Assembly: GCF_006715285.1 (NCBI RefSeq)
Contig: NZ_VFMX01000001.1
Location: 62,001-126,000 of the forward strand
DNA from: Arthrobacter sp. SLBN-83
GTDB taxonomy: Bacteria; Actinomycetota; Actinomycetes; Actinomycetales; Micrococcaceae
Direction: 5' to 3'
Length of the DNA stretch: 64,000 nucleotides
In this document: positions 18,329 through 27,206 of the stretch, piece by piece
How the letters are laid out: each line of letters opens with the position of its first letter
Position numbering within the stretch: position 1 is the first letter of the stretch
The notes under the pieces: generated by a model
What the model was told of the DNA's origin: nothing
Seen by the model: only the letters and a program-made list of their open reading frames with translations
Database searches by the model: none
Translations under genes and position numbers: made by a program

Positions 18329-20907
18329 CCATGGCACCGGCGCGGGCAACGGGCAGCGGGCACCAGACGCAGCCCCCGCCCGAATCACCCACGGCCCGGA
18401 CACGGCCGGGCGTCTATCCCTGGGCCATGGCGGCAGCCATCGCAGTGGCTGCCTGCGGCGCGGCTCTGTCCCTGAACGGCGTGCTCCGCGGCTGGAACTG
18501 GTTCTGGCCGGCGATGACCACCGTACTGGCGGTGGCATTCACCCTGGCCGCGCTGCGTTCCCTCCGTGCCCAGCCCCTGCTGGTCACGGCGGGTGGATTC
18601 GTGGCATTGGCGGCCGTCCTGACGCTGACGTTCTTCCGCAGCTCCAGTTTCCTCTGGGTGGTCCCCACCGGCGCCACCCTTCCCGAGCTGGACCGGCTGG
18701 TCCGGCGGGCCAGCGAGACGGTGCTGTCGGAAACCGCGCCGGTGGCGCCCAATGGCGGGATCGTGATGGTGGTTTGTGCCGTGCTGGGCCTGGCAGTCAT
18801 CCTGGTCGACGCGCTCGCCGTTCCCCTGGGCATGCCGGCGGCCTCCGGAACGGGGCTGCTGGCCTTGCTGGTGGTGCCGGCCATGATCAAACCCCAAAGC
18901 GTAGGGGTTTGGAGTTTTGTTGCCACGGCAGCGGGATACCTGCTCATCCTCGGCTGCAGCCAGTGGTTTGCCCCGGACGGCAGATTGCAGGGCGGTTCCG
19001 CGCGCAGCCCGGGCCTGGTGCGGCGTGCCGCACTGACCGGCGCCGTGGCACTGGCGGCCGCACTGGTGCTGCCCCTGGCCATTCCCGGCTTCGACAGCGG
19101 CACTTTCCCGCAGGGCTCGAGGATCAATCCCTGGGGGTCAGCCACCGGCCTCAACCCGATGATTACGCTGGGCAACAGCCTTCGGGCCCCCGACGGCAGC
19201 GGCAGGATCACCTATGCCACGAACTCGTCCACTCCGCTGTACCTGAGGTCCGTCACAGTGGACAATTTCGACGGCGATTCATGGGGCCCGGACGACCGCA
19301 CCGCATCCCGGGTGCCCCTTGATGGCAGGATCGATCCCGGCTACGCGGTCCTGGCCGACGAGCAGGTGCGGCTGGTCACTGCCATTGACGCCGGATCCTT
19401 CACCAGCCCGTATTTGCCGGTCCCCTATGCGCCCGAAACCGTCCGCGGCCTGGGCGGCCAATGGACCTGGGATCCCGCCACGCTGAGCATCAAGGGCACC
19501 GACACCACAACCCGGCGGCAGGAATACCTGGTGACCTCGGCGGTGCCCAAGCTCTCGTCGGCGCTCCTGGCCCAGTCCACAGGGCCCGCACGGGGCATCC
19601 CGGATATCTTCACCCGGATTCCAGGCAACGTCCCCGGCATCGTCAAAACCACGGCGCAGACGGTGGCCGGAGCGGCGGCCACACCCTTCCAGAAGGCCAT
19701 GGCCATCCAGAAGTACCTCCGCTCGTCCGAGTTCACCTACTCGCTGCAGGCTCCAGTGCAGGGCGGGTACGACGGCAATGGCCTCTCCGTCCTGGCGGAC
19801 TTCCTGCAGCAGAAGAGCGGCTACTGCATCCACTACGCCTCGGCGATGGCGGTGATGGCCAGGCTGGAAGGAATTCCCAGCAGGATCGCGGTGGGTTATG
19901 CCCCCGGAAGGTTGACCGGGGCCACAGTAACGGTGGCCGGCCAGGGCGCCCTCCCGGAGTACGAGGCAGACGCCCGCGATGCCCATGCATGGCCGGAACT
20001 GTACTTCCAGGGCCTGGGATGGGTGCCCTTCGAACCGACGCCCTCGCGTGGCGTGGTCCCGGACTACGCCACTGAGACGTCACTTTCCTCGGCCCCGGAC
20101 TCCCTGGGCAACAACGACGGGCTCGTCCCCGATACCGCCCCGGTGCCCACGCCAACGCCCAGCGCCTCGGCGCCGGCTGTTCCCGGCACCGGGAGCAGCA
20201 GCACCGGCGGCGGCCCCGAACTGATGCCCTGGCTCATCGGCGCGGCCGGCGTTGCGGCCCTGGTGCTCCTGGCGGCCACTCCCCATCTGGTCCGCGCAGG
20301 CATGCGATCGCGCAGGCTGCGGCCAAAGCGGCCCGAACAGGCTGTGCCGCTGGCGTGGAATGAGATCAGGGACCTTGGCACCGATTACGGCCTGCCCGCT
20401 TCCGCCAGTGAAACGCCCCGGGCCTATTCGGCGCGCTTCAGGGAAACGCTGCTGGGCGAGCCGGGTGGCATGGACCAGGACGCGCATGATGCCGTTGCGT
20501 CACTCACATCGGCGTTCGAGCACCACCGGTATGGCCGGCCCGGTCGAGGCGGTACCCAAAGGGCCGGCAGCGCCCAAGTGACCAGCCTTCGCACCGACGC
20601 GGCACCCGCGGACATCGCCACCGGGGTTGCCGCTATCGAAGCGTCACTGCGGGCCAACGCCGCGCTGCCCCGGCGCCTGGCCGCGGCGTGGCTTCCCCCG
20701 TCGGTCATCCGCCGGCTGGGCCTGCTGCTCAGGAAGCCGTTCAGCGCGGCAGGCAGGGCCCTGGCGGCTGCGGGGCAGCCGGTGGGACGTTTCCGGTCCG
20801 GGCGCGGCACGTCGGCTGCGACCGGCGCTTCGGTCCGGCCCGCTGCCACGGGAGGGCCAGCCAGGCCGGACACGCACGACGGCGGCCGGAGGGCAGGCGG
20901 GCGCTGA
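18325..20907 (+). CDS. Transglutaminase-like membrane protein (TgpA/DUF3488 type)
   Basis: An 860-residue protein. The N-terminal 260 or so residues contain about six membrane helices (MAAAIAVAACGAALSLNGVL and so on). An extracytoplasmic transglutaminase core carries the Cys-His-Asp triad: Cys in QKSGYCIHYASAMAVMARLE, His in ARDAHAWPELYF, Asp expected shortly after. One further helix (LIGAAGVAALVLLAATPHLV, about residues 637-656) and a cytoplasmic DUF4129-like tail follow. ATG at 18325 overlaps the DUF58 stop by four bases; the longer upstream frame lies inside DUF58. Substrate unknown; a peptidase or protein crosslinker in the envelope is likely. Confidence 0.94.
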   Translation: MTMAPARATGSGHQTQPPPESPTARTRPGVYPWAMAAAIAVAACGAALSLNGVLRGWNWFWPAMTTVLAVAFTLAALRSLRAQPLLVTAGGFVALAAVLTLTFFRSSSFLWVVPTGATLPELDRLVRRASETVLSETAPVAPNGGIVMVVCAVLGLAVILVDALAVPLGMPAASGTGLLALLVVPAMIKPQSVGVWSFVATAAGYLLILGCSQWFAPDGRLQGGSARSPGLVRRAALTGAVALAAALVLPLAIPGFDSGTFPQGSRINPWGSATGLNPMITLGNSLRAPDGSGRITYATNSSTPLYLRSVTVDNFDGDSWGPDDRTASRVPLDGRIDPGYAVLADEQVRLVTAIDAGSFTSPYLPVPYAPETVRGLGGQWTWDPATLSIKGTDTTTRRQEYLVTSAVPKLSSALLAQSTGPARGIPDIFTRIPGNVPGIVKTTAQTVAGAAATPFQKAMAIQKYLRSSEFTYSLQAPVQGGYDGNGLSVLADFLQQKSGYCIHYASAMAVMARLEGIPSRIAVGYAPGRLTGATVTVAGQGALPEYEADARDAHAWPELYFQGLGWVPFEPTPSRGVVPDYATETSLSSAPDSLGNNDGLVPDTAPVPTPTPSASAPAVPGTGSSSTGGGPELMPWLIGAAGVAALVLLAATPHLVRAGMRSRRLRPKRPEQAVPLAWNEIRDLGTDYGLPASASETPRAYSARFRETLLGEPGGMDQDAHDAVASLTSAFEHHRYGRPGRGGTQRAGSAQVTSLRTDAAPADIATGVAAIEASLRANAALPRRLAAAWLPPSVIRRLGLLLRKPFSAAGRALAAAGQPVGRFRSGRGTSAATGASVRPAATGGPARPDTHDGGRRAGGR

Positions 20908-20911
20908 CACC

Positions 20912-20948
20912 AAAAGTGCCGCCCCGGAAAACTCCCGGGCGGCACTTT
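20912..20948. terminator. Bidirectional terminator between tgpA-like gene and aldehyde dehydrogenase
   Basis: An AAAAGTGCCGCC arm pairs with GGCGGCACTTT, with CCGG/CCGG-rich apex and small loop. A-rich and T-rich ends flank the stem, so it can end transcripts from both converging genes. Confidence 0.85.
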
Positions 20949-20979
20949 GTGGTCTGCCTGCGGTTGCGCCGGCCGGATG

Positions 20980-22479
20980 CTAGCCGGCGTAGGGGTCGGC
21001 GATGCCGATGTACTGGGTGTAGAGGTATTCCTCGATGCCTTCCAGCCCGCCTTCGCGGCCCAGGCCCGACTGCTTGACGCCGCCGAAGGGTGCGGCCGCG
21101 TTGGAGATGACACCGGCGTTCAGGCCGAGCATGCCCGTTTCAAGCTTTTCACCCATCCGGATGCCGCGGTTGATGTCCTTGGTGAACACGTAGGCCACCA
21201 GGCCGTATTCGGTGTTGTTGGCCAGCCGCACGGCCTCGTCCTCGCTGCTGAAGGTGATGATCGGGGCAACCGGGCCAAAGATCTCCTCGGAAAGGATGCG
21301 GGCACCCTCGGACACACCGGACAGGATGGTGGGCTGGTAGAAGTAGCCCGGCCCCTCCACCGGCGCACCGCCCAGGACTGTCTTGGCGCCGGAGGAGACG
21401 GCGTCGGATACCAGTTCGTGGACCTTGTCACGGCTCTTGCCGTCGATCAGCGGGCCTACCTTGGACTCGGGCTCGGTTCCGCGGGCAGTGGTCATTTCCT
21501 TCATCTTCGCGGCGAACTTCTCCGCGAATTCGCCGGCCACCGACTCGTGGACAATGAAGCGGTTGGCCGCCGTGCAGGCCTCGCCCATGTTCCGCAGCTT
21601 GGCTGCCATGGCGCCGGTGACGGCGGCGTCCAGGTCGGCGTCCTCGAACACCAGGAACGGGGCGTTGCCGCCCAGCTCCATTGAGGTCCGCAGGACGTTT
21701 TCGGACGCATCGGCCAGCAGCCGGCGTCCCACTTCGGTGGAGCCGGTGAAGGACAGCTTGCGCAGGCGGGAGTCCTTGATCAGGGGCCCGGTGGTGGCTC
21801 CGGCCGTGGAGGTGGGGATGACGTTGAGGACACCGGCGGGCAGGCCGGCTTCCTGCATGACAGCCGCGAACAGCTGGGATGTCAGCGGCGTCAGGTTTGC
21901 GGACTTCAACACCATGGTGCAGCCTGCGGCAACGGCCGGGGCGATCTTGCGCGTGGCCATGGCCAGCGGGAAGTTCCACGGCGTGATCAGCAGGCAGGGG
22001 CCCACCGGCTTCTTGGCCACCAGGAGCCGGGACTTGCCGTCGGGCGAGACGGAGTAGCGGCCAAAGGCCCGGACGGCTTCTTCGGAGAACCAGCGCAGGA
22101 ACTCGGCGCCGTAGGTCACTTCTCCGCGGGCTTCGGCCAGCGGCTTGCCCATTTCCAGGGTCATCAGGAGGGCGAAGTCTTCTGCCCGCTCGGTCACCAT
22201 ATCGAAGGCACGGCGGAGGATTTCGCCTCGTTCCCGGGGCGGCACCTTCGCCCAGGATTCCTGGGCAGCGGCGGCGGCGTCGAGGGCGGCTGCACCGTCC
22301 TCGGGGCCGGCGTCGGCAATGCTCAGCAGCACCTTCCCGGTGGCGGGATCCTCGACGTCGAACGTCTCGCCTGAGGCGGCGTCGCGCCACTCACCGTTGA
22401 TGAGCAGCCCGGTGGGAACGGAGGCCAAAAGCCGGGTTTCGCGCTCGGCGGTAACGGCCGGCTGTGCAGTGACAGTCAC
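20980..22479 (-). CDS. gabD: NAD(P)-dependent succinate-semialdehyde dehydrogenase family protein
   Basis: A 499-residue aldehyde dehydrogenase. Visible features: PWNFPLAMATRKIAPAVAAG (cofactor site), FTGSTEVGRRL, the catalytic Glu in MELGGNAP, and the catalytic Cys in NMGEACTAANRF, plus GLNAGVISNAAAPFGGVKQSG near the C-terminus. These residues and length fit GabD (succinic semialdehyde to succinate in GABA breakdown). Exact substrate cannot be fixed from sequence alone, so the symbol is tentative. The start is GTG at 22479 with GAGGGAG upstream. No other GABA gene is next to it. Confidence 0.88.
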   Translation of the reverse strand: MTVTAQPAVTAERETRLLASVPTGLLINGEWRDAASGETFDVEDPATGKVLLSIADAGPEDGAAALDAAAAAQESWAKVPPRERGEILRRAFDMVTERAEDFALLMTLEMGKPLAEARGEVTYGAEFLRWFSEEAVRAFGRYSVSPDGKSRLLVAKKPVGPCLLITPWNFPLAMATRKIAPAVAAGCTMVLKSANLTPLTSQLFAAVMQEAGLPAGVLNVIPTSTAGATTGPLIKDSRLRKLSFTGSTEVGRRLLADASENVLRTSMELGGNAPFLVFEDADLDAAVTGAMAAKLRNMGEACTAANRFIVHESVAGEFAEKFAAKMKEMTTARGTEPESKVGPLIDGKSRDKVHELVSDAVSSGAKTVLGGAPVEGPGYFYQPTILSGVSEGARILSEEIFGPVAPIITFSSEDEAVRLANNTEYGLVAYVFTKDINRGIRMGEKLETGMLGLNAGVISNAAAPFGGVKQSGLGREGGLEGIEEYLYTQYIGIADPYAG

Positions 22480-22620
22480 GATGACTCCCTCGTCAGTAGG
22501 GTTGTGGCAGCCCGCCGCCGCGGTTCGGAGTGACCGGGATCATGGGGCTGATTAACTGCCAGACTACTGCGGGGCACCGCAACGGTCTACGCCGTTGCGC
22601 ACTGCGGAATCGAAGCTTTG

Positions 22621-22636
22621 CTGTGCAGCTGCACAG
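22621..22636. promoter_or_regulatory. 16-bp perfect palindrome upstream of gabD-like gene
   Basis: CTGTGCAGCTGCACAG is perfectly symmetrical and lies in the 181-base gap between the rsmI stop and the gabD-like GTG, about 140 bases upstream of that start. A dimeric repressor or activator site is possible. No regulator gene is adjacent. Confidence 0.35.
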
Positions 22637-22660
22637 GAACCCGGGGTGCCCCCGTGGACG

Positions 22661-23536
22661 CTACCGGGCGGCGAGCACAGCCGAATAAAGTTCCCGCTTG
22701 CTCACGCGCGCATCATCGGCCACGGCGGCTACGGCCTCCTTCAGCCGGATGCCCTGGTTCACCAGTTCATTGACTGCCGCCACGTGGTCCTCCGGAGTGC
22801 CGGCTGCCTGTTCGGGTGCACCGCCCAGCACCACGGCGATCTCGCCGCGCACCTCATTCTCCTCAGCCCAGGTGAGGAGTTCGCCCACGGTGCCGCGGAT
22901 GACCTCCTCGTATGTCTTGGTCAGCTCCCGGCAGACGGCGATGGGACGGTCAGGGCCGAACCGCTCGCGCAGGGCCCGCAACATGGCTTCCAGGCGGTGC
23001 GGAGCTTCGAAGAAGACCATGGTTCGCCGCTCCCCCGCCAGGTCGCCGAGGCGTGAGGCCCTCTCGCCGGCTTTGCGCGGAAGGAACCCTTCAAAGCAGA
23101 ACCGGTCGGTCGGCAGGCCGGACAGCGCCAGTGCCGTGAGCACAGCCGAGGGGCCCGGGACAGCGGTGACGGTAAGCCCCGCCGCAACGGCGCCCTCCAC
23201 CAGCCGGAACCCGGGATCCGAAACCGCAGGCATCCCGGCGTCGGTCACCATGAGAAGCGTGCTGCCGGCACGCACCTGATCAAGGAGCTCGGCCGTCCGG
23301 GTGGCCTCGTTGTGCTCGTGGTAGCTGATGACGCGGCCGGCCACGGTCACGCCCAGGCTCTGGACCAGGCGGTGGAGCCGCCGGGTGTCCTCGGCGGCCA
23401 CGATGTCGGCCGTGCCCAGCAGTTCCACGAGCCGCGCGGAAGCGTCGCCGGTGTTCCCGATGGGTGTAGCGGCAAGGACGATCCGCCCCGCCGTCGAAGG
23501 GGCTGGCTCGGGAAGGGGGCTGGGGTTCGGGTCCAC
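22661..23536 (-). CDS. rsmI: 16S rRNA (cytidine1402-2'-O)-methyltransferase
   Basis: A 291-residue tetrapyrrole-methylase-fold enzyme that 2'-O-methylates C1402 of 16S rRNA in the P site. Signature blocks are LAATPIGNTGDASARLVELL, AAEDTRRLHRLV, VTDAGMPAVSDPG, VPGPSAVLTALALSGLP and FEGFLPRKAGER. The start is GTG at 23536. It diverges from the mannosyltransferase gene with only 45 bases between them, so the two promoters must overlap or sit inside the genes. rsmI/pmt divergence is common in actinobacteria. Confidence 0.96.
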   Translation of the reverse strand: MDPNPSPLPEPAPSTAGRIVLAATPIGNTGDASARLVELLGTADIVAAEDTRRLHRLVQSLGVTVAGRVISYHEHNEATRTAELLDQVRAGSTLLMVTDAGMPAVSDPGFRLVEGAVAAGLTVTAVPGPSAVLTALALSGLPTDRFCFEGFLPRKAGERASRLGDLAGERRTMVFFEAPHRLEAMLRALRERFGPDRPIAVCRELTKTYEEVIRGTVGELLTWAEENEVRGEIAVVLGGAPEQAAGTPEDHVAAVNELVNQGIRLKEAVAAVADDARVSKRELYSAVLAAR

Positions 23537-23581
23537 CCACCAAGCCTACTGCTGCCGGGTCTTCCAGCCGCAAAAGGTAGC

Positions 23582-25309
23582 ATGGGCCTCGTGACGCAGA
23601 CCTCGACGCGGCCCGCCGGGGCCGGGAAACCCAGCCCGGCGGCATCCCCTCCAGCAACAGGCGCCACAGCGGTGGACCCTGGCGGTAAGGCCGCCCGTTC
23701 CTGGATCAGCCGGCCGGATGAGGCGTTCACCGCCGAGGCGCTGCAGGCCAGGCTGATCGGTGCCCGCACGTCGTGGCGGGACTACCCGCCGTCGCTGCGG
23801 CTCTGGTTCGTCCTGGTCCCCGTCCTGACGGCAGTCATTGGCGGCCTCCTCCGGTTCATCCGCCTCGAGGTGCCGCACAAGCTGGTGTTCGACGAGACGT
23901 ACTACGTCAAGGATGCGTACTCCTACCTCATCAGCGGCTACGAGCGCAGCTGGCCGGACAAAGCCAACGATTCCTTCAACACCGGCAACCCGGACGTCCT
24001 GCTGAACACTCCCGAATATGTGGTCCATCCGCCGGTAGGCAAATGGATGATCGCGGCGGGCATGTGGCTGTTCGGGCCGGAAAACCCCTTTGGCTGGCGC
24101 TTCGCCGCAGCCCTTACCGGCACCCTCACCGTGCTGCTGGTCTCCCTGATCGCACTGAAGCTGTTCCGCTCGCTTCCGCTGGCCGGCGCCGCCGGGCTGC
24201 TCCTCGCCGTCGACGGCCATCACCTGGTGATGTCCCGGACCTCGCTGCTGGACATCTTCCTCACATTCTGGATCCTTGCAGCCTTCGGCGCCCTGCTGAT
24301 GGACCGTGACCACGGACGCCGCAGGCTGGCCGTACGGCTGGCCCGTTCCGTTGCCGCGAACGGCGGCCAGCCCCCCGCGGGCGCGCTGCTGTCCGGGCCG
24401 TGGCTGGGCGTGCGCTGGTGGCGGGTCGCCGCGGGCATCTGCATGGGCCTTGCGGTGGGAACCAAGTGGTCCGGCCTCTTCTTCCTCGCCGGATTCGGCA
24501 TCCTCACCGTCTTGTGGGACCTCAATGCGCGCCGCGTGGCAGGTATCCGCGGCTGGATCAGCGGCGGCGTGATCCGGGACGGGATCCCGGCGTTCCTCGG
24601 AATGGTCCCGGTGGCAGGGATCGTCTATTCCGCCACCTGGACGGGCTGGTTCCTTTCCGACAACGCCTACTTCCGCCATTGGGCGGAAAGCAACCCGTCG
24701 GCCGAATGGGGCTGGCTCCCCGACTCGGTCCGCTCCCTGGTCCACTACCACCTGGAAGCGTACAAGTTCCACCAGGGCCTGAGTGCCGAGCACCCGTACC
24801 AGGCCAGCGCCTGGAGCTGGCTGGTGATGGGACGGCCCACGTCGTTCTTCTATGAATCCCCGCCCCAAGGCACTCCGGGCTGTGACGTGGAGAAGTGCAC
24901 GTCCGCCATCCTGTCCGTCGGAAACCCGCTGATTTGGTGGTCGGCGGCCATCTCGCTGGTGGTCCTGCTCTTCTGGTGGGCCGGGCGCCGGGACTGGCGG
25001 GCCGGTGCCGTGCTGGCTGGCGTCGCGGCAGGATACCTCCCGTGGTTCATGTACCCGGAACGGACCATGTTCTACTTCTACGCGGTGTCCTTCGAGCCGT
25101 TCCTGGTCCTGGCCCTGGTGTACTGCCTTGGGTTGGTCCTGGGCAGGTCCTCGGACCCGCCGTGGCGCCGCCGCTCCGGCCTGTACCTGGTGGTGCTGTT
25201 CCTGGTGGCGGCAGTCCTGCTGTCGGCGTTCTTCTACCCGATCTGGACGGCCGAAGTGATCCCCTACATCGACTGGAAGGTCCGGATGTGGATGCCGTCC
25301 TGGATCTAG
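23582..25309 (+). CDS. pmt: Dolichyl/polyprenyl-phosphate-mannose-protein mannosyltransferase
   Basis: A 575-residue integral membrane GT39 glycosyltransferase that moves mannose from polyprenyl-phosphate mannose to secreted proteins. After a Pro/Ala-rich cytoplasmic start of about 70 residues come ten or so helices. The first external loop holds the catalytic-type motif VFDETYYVKDAYSY with Asp-Glu, followed by HPPVGKWMIA. ATG at 23582 has AAAGG upstream; GTG at 23591 is possible. ManA at 45.7 kb could feed its mannose donor. Confidence 0.94.
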   Translation: MGLVTQTSTRPAGAGKPSPAASPPATGATAVDPGGKAARSWISRPDEAFTAEALQARLIGARTSWRDYPPSLRLWFVLVPVLTAVIGGLLRFIRLEVPHKLVFDETYYVKDAYSYLISGYERSWPDKANDSFNTGNPDVLLNTPEYVVHPPVGKWMIAAGMWLFGPENPFGWRFAAALTGTLTVLLVSLIALKLFRSLPLAGAAGLLLAVDGHHLVMSRTSLLDIFLTFWILAAFGALLMDRDHGRRRLAVRLARSVAANGGQPPAGALLSGPWLGVRWWRVAAGICMGLAVGTKWSGLFFLAGFGILTVLWDLNARRVAGIRGWISGGVIRDGIPAFLGMVPVAGIVYSATWTGWFLSDNAYFRHWAESNPSAEWGWLPDSVRSLVHYHLEAYKFHQGLSAEHPYQASAWSWLVMGRPTSFFYESPPQGTPGCDVEKCTSAILSVGNPLIWWSAAISLVVLLFWWAGRRDWRAGAVLAGVAAGYLPWFMYPERTMFYFYAVSFEPFLVLALVYCLGLVLGRSSDPPWRRRSGLYLVVLFLVAAVLLSAFFYPIWTAEVIPYIDWKVRMWMPSWI

Positions 25310-25338
25310 GGCAGGATGTCAAAAGAGACCTGAAGGAG

Positions 25339-25361
25339 CCGCTGCCGCGGCGTGGCAGCGG
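25339..25361 (+). other. Small hairpin between pmt and acyl-CoA ligase genes
   Basis: CCGCTGCC pairs with GGCAGCGG across a 7-base loop, 15 bases before the next GTG. No T-run follows, so it may tune readthrough or translation rather than stop transcription. Confidence 0.3.
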
Positions 25362-25376
25362 AAACGGAGACCTGCT

Positions 25377-27206
25377 GTGAGAGAAGCAAGCACGGAACTG
25401 CTGGTTGAAATGGACGCCAGCAGCAACGTGACCGACCTGCTGCTGGAGCAGCACGCCGCCAATCCCAGCCGCGCCCTGTACCGGCGGAAGGGGCCCAATG
25501 GCTGGGTGGATGTTCCCGTGCAGAAATTCCTCCAGGACGTCAGCGCCCTCGCCAAAGGACTCATCGCCGGCGGCCTGGAACCCGGGGACACCGTGGCCGT
25601 GATGTCCCGTACCTCCTACGAGTGGACCCTGGTGGACTTTGCCATCTGGTTTGCCGGCGGCGTTACCGTGCCCATTTATGAAACGTCCTCAGCGAGCCAG
25701 GTGGAGTGGATCATCAGGGACGCCGGGGTCCGGCGGGTCTTCGCGGGCGAACGCGCCATGGTGCAGTTGGTCACCGGCGTGGTGGCCGGCTCCGCCGAGC
25801 TCAGCGACCGCCTGGTCAACGTGGTGCGGATGGATTACGACGGCGAGGCCCCGGACCTTGCCAGCCTCGCCGCTGCAGGCACCGGAGTCAGCGACGCCGA
25901 ACTGGAGCGGCAGCGCAGCCGTGCAGGCCTGGCCGACCTCGCCTCGCTGGTGTACACGTCCGGGACTACGGGCAAACCCAAAGGGTGCGAGATCACGCAC
26001 GCGAACTTCGCCCTGGTGGCCAAGAACATCGTCGCGTTCCTGCCGGAGATCCTGCAGAAGGACATGGCGCGCACTTTGATGTTCCTGCCGCTGGCCCATG
26101 TCCTGGCCCGGGCGGTCCAGGTGGTCTGCGTTACCGCAGGCGCAACGGTGGCTCACAGCCCCGGGGCGGCGCAGCTCCTCGAAGACCTTGGCACCTTCCG
26201 GCCAACGTTCCTTCTGGTGGTGCCGCGCATCTTCGAAAAAGTCCGGGCAACGGCCGCGCACAAGGCGGCGGTGGCAGGCAAGGGACGCCTGTTCGATGCC
26301 GCATCAGCTGCCGCCATTGCCTACTCCCGGGAACAGGACCGGCAGAGCCGTGGGGAGGGATCCGGTCCCGGGCTGCTGAGCCGTGCCCGGCACGCTTTGT
26401 ATGACCGGCTGGTCTATCCAAGGCTGCGCCAGGCGTTCGGGGGCGAGGTGGAGTACACCGTCTCCGGGGCCAGTCCCCTTGCAACCGAAGACGCACACTT
26501 TTTCCGGGGCGTGGGCATTCCGGTCCTCGAAGGCTACGGGCTGACCGAGACCACCGCGCCATGCACCGTGAACACGCCCTCCCGCACCAGGGTGGGAACG
26601 GTGGGCATTCCCATTCCCGGCACCACCATCCGCGTGGCCGAGGACGGCGAAATCCTGGTCAAGGGCATCGGAGTCTTTAGGGGATACCACGGCAACCCGG
26701 CGGCGGACGCCGAAGCGTTCGTGGACGGCTTCTTCCGCACCGGCGACCTTGGCGAGCTGGACAAGGACGGCTTCCTCACTGTCACGGGCCGAAAGAAGGA
26801 CCTCCTGGTCACGGCGGGCGGCAAGAACGTGGCCCCCGGGCCACTGGAAGAGATGATCCGGACCCACCAGCTCGTGGCCCATGCCGTGGTGGTGGGCGAC
26901 GGCAAGCCCTTCGTCTCAGCCCTCCTGACCCTGGACCCGGAAGGCGTTGCAGACTGGCGCGCCGAGCGGGGCCTGCCCCCGCTCCCCCTCAGTGAAGCCG
27001 CCAACGATCCCCAGGTCCTGGCTGCCCTTCAGGAAGCCGTGGACCTGGCCAACAAGATGGTGTCGAAGGCGGAGTCGGTGCGCACGTTCCGGCTGCTGGA
27101 TGCGGAGTTCAGCGTGGAGTCCGGGCACCTGACGCCGTCGCTGAAACTGAAGCGGTCAGCCGTGGTCAGGGAGTTCCAGGCGGAAATCGCCAAGATCTAC
27201 GGCTGA
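25377..27206 (+). CDS. Long-chain acyl-CoA synthetase (AMP-forming)
   Basis: A 609-residue ANL-superfamily enzyme that activates fatty acids to acyl-CoA through an acyl-adenylate. Motifs are SLVYTSGTTGKPKGCEITHANF (P-loop-like; only its core YTSGTTGKPKG is diagnostic), EGYGLTETTAPCTVNTPS, the hinge region DLGELDKDGFLTVTGRKKDL and the C-terminal GGKNVAPGPLEE. Its length and insertion pattern fit FadD15/FAA1-type ligases. GTG at 25377 has CGGAGA upstream. Its last 10 bases overlap the end of the converging DUF1461 gene. Confidence 0.93.
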   Translation: MREASTELLVEMDASSNVTDLLLEQHAANPSRALYRRKGPNGWVDVPVQKFLQDVSALAKGLIAGGLEPGDTVAVMSRTSYEWTLVDFAIWFAGGVTVPIYETSSASQVEWIIRDAGVRRVFAGERAMVQLVTGVVAGSAELSDRLVNVVRMDYDGEAPDLASLAAAGTGVSDAELERQRSRAGLADLASLVYTSGTTGKPKGCEITHANFALVAKNIVAFLPEILQKDMARTLMFLPLAHVLARAVQVVCVTAGATVAHSPGAAQLLEDLGTFRPTFLLVVPRIFEKVRATAAHKAAVAGKGRLFDAASAAAIAYSREQDRQSRGEGSGPGLLSRARHALYDRLVYPRLRQAFGGEVEYTVSGASPLATEDAHFFRGVGIPVLEGYGLTETTAPCTVNTPSRTRVGTVGIPIPGTTIRVAEDGEILVKGIGVFRGYHGNPAADAEAFVDGFFRTGDLGELDKDGFLTVTGRKKDLLVTAGGKNVAPGPLEEMIRTHQLVAHAVVVGDGKPFVSALLTLDPEGVADWRAERGLPPLPLSEAANDPQVLAALQEAVDLANKMVSKAESVRTFRLLDAEFSVESGHLTPSLKLKRSAVVREFQAEIAKIYG

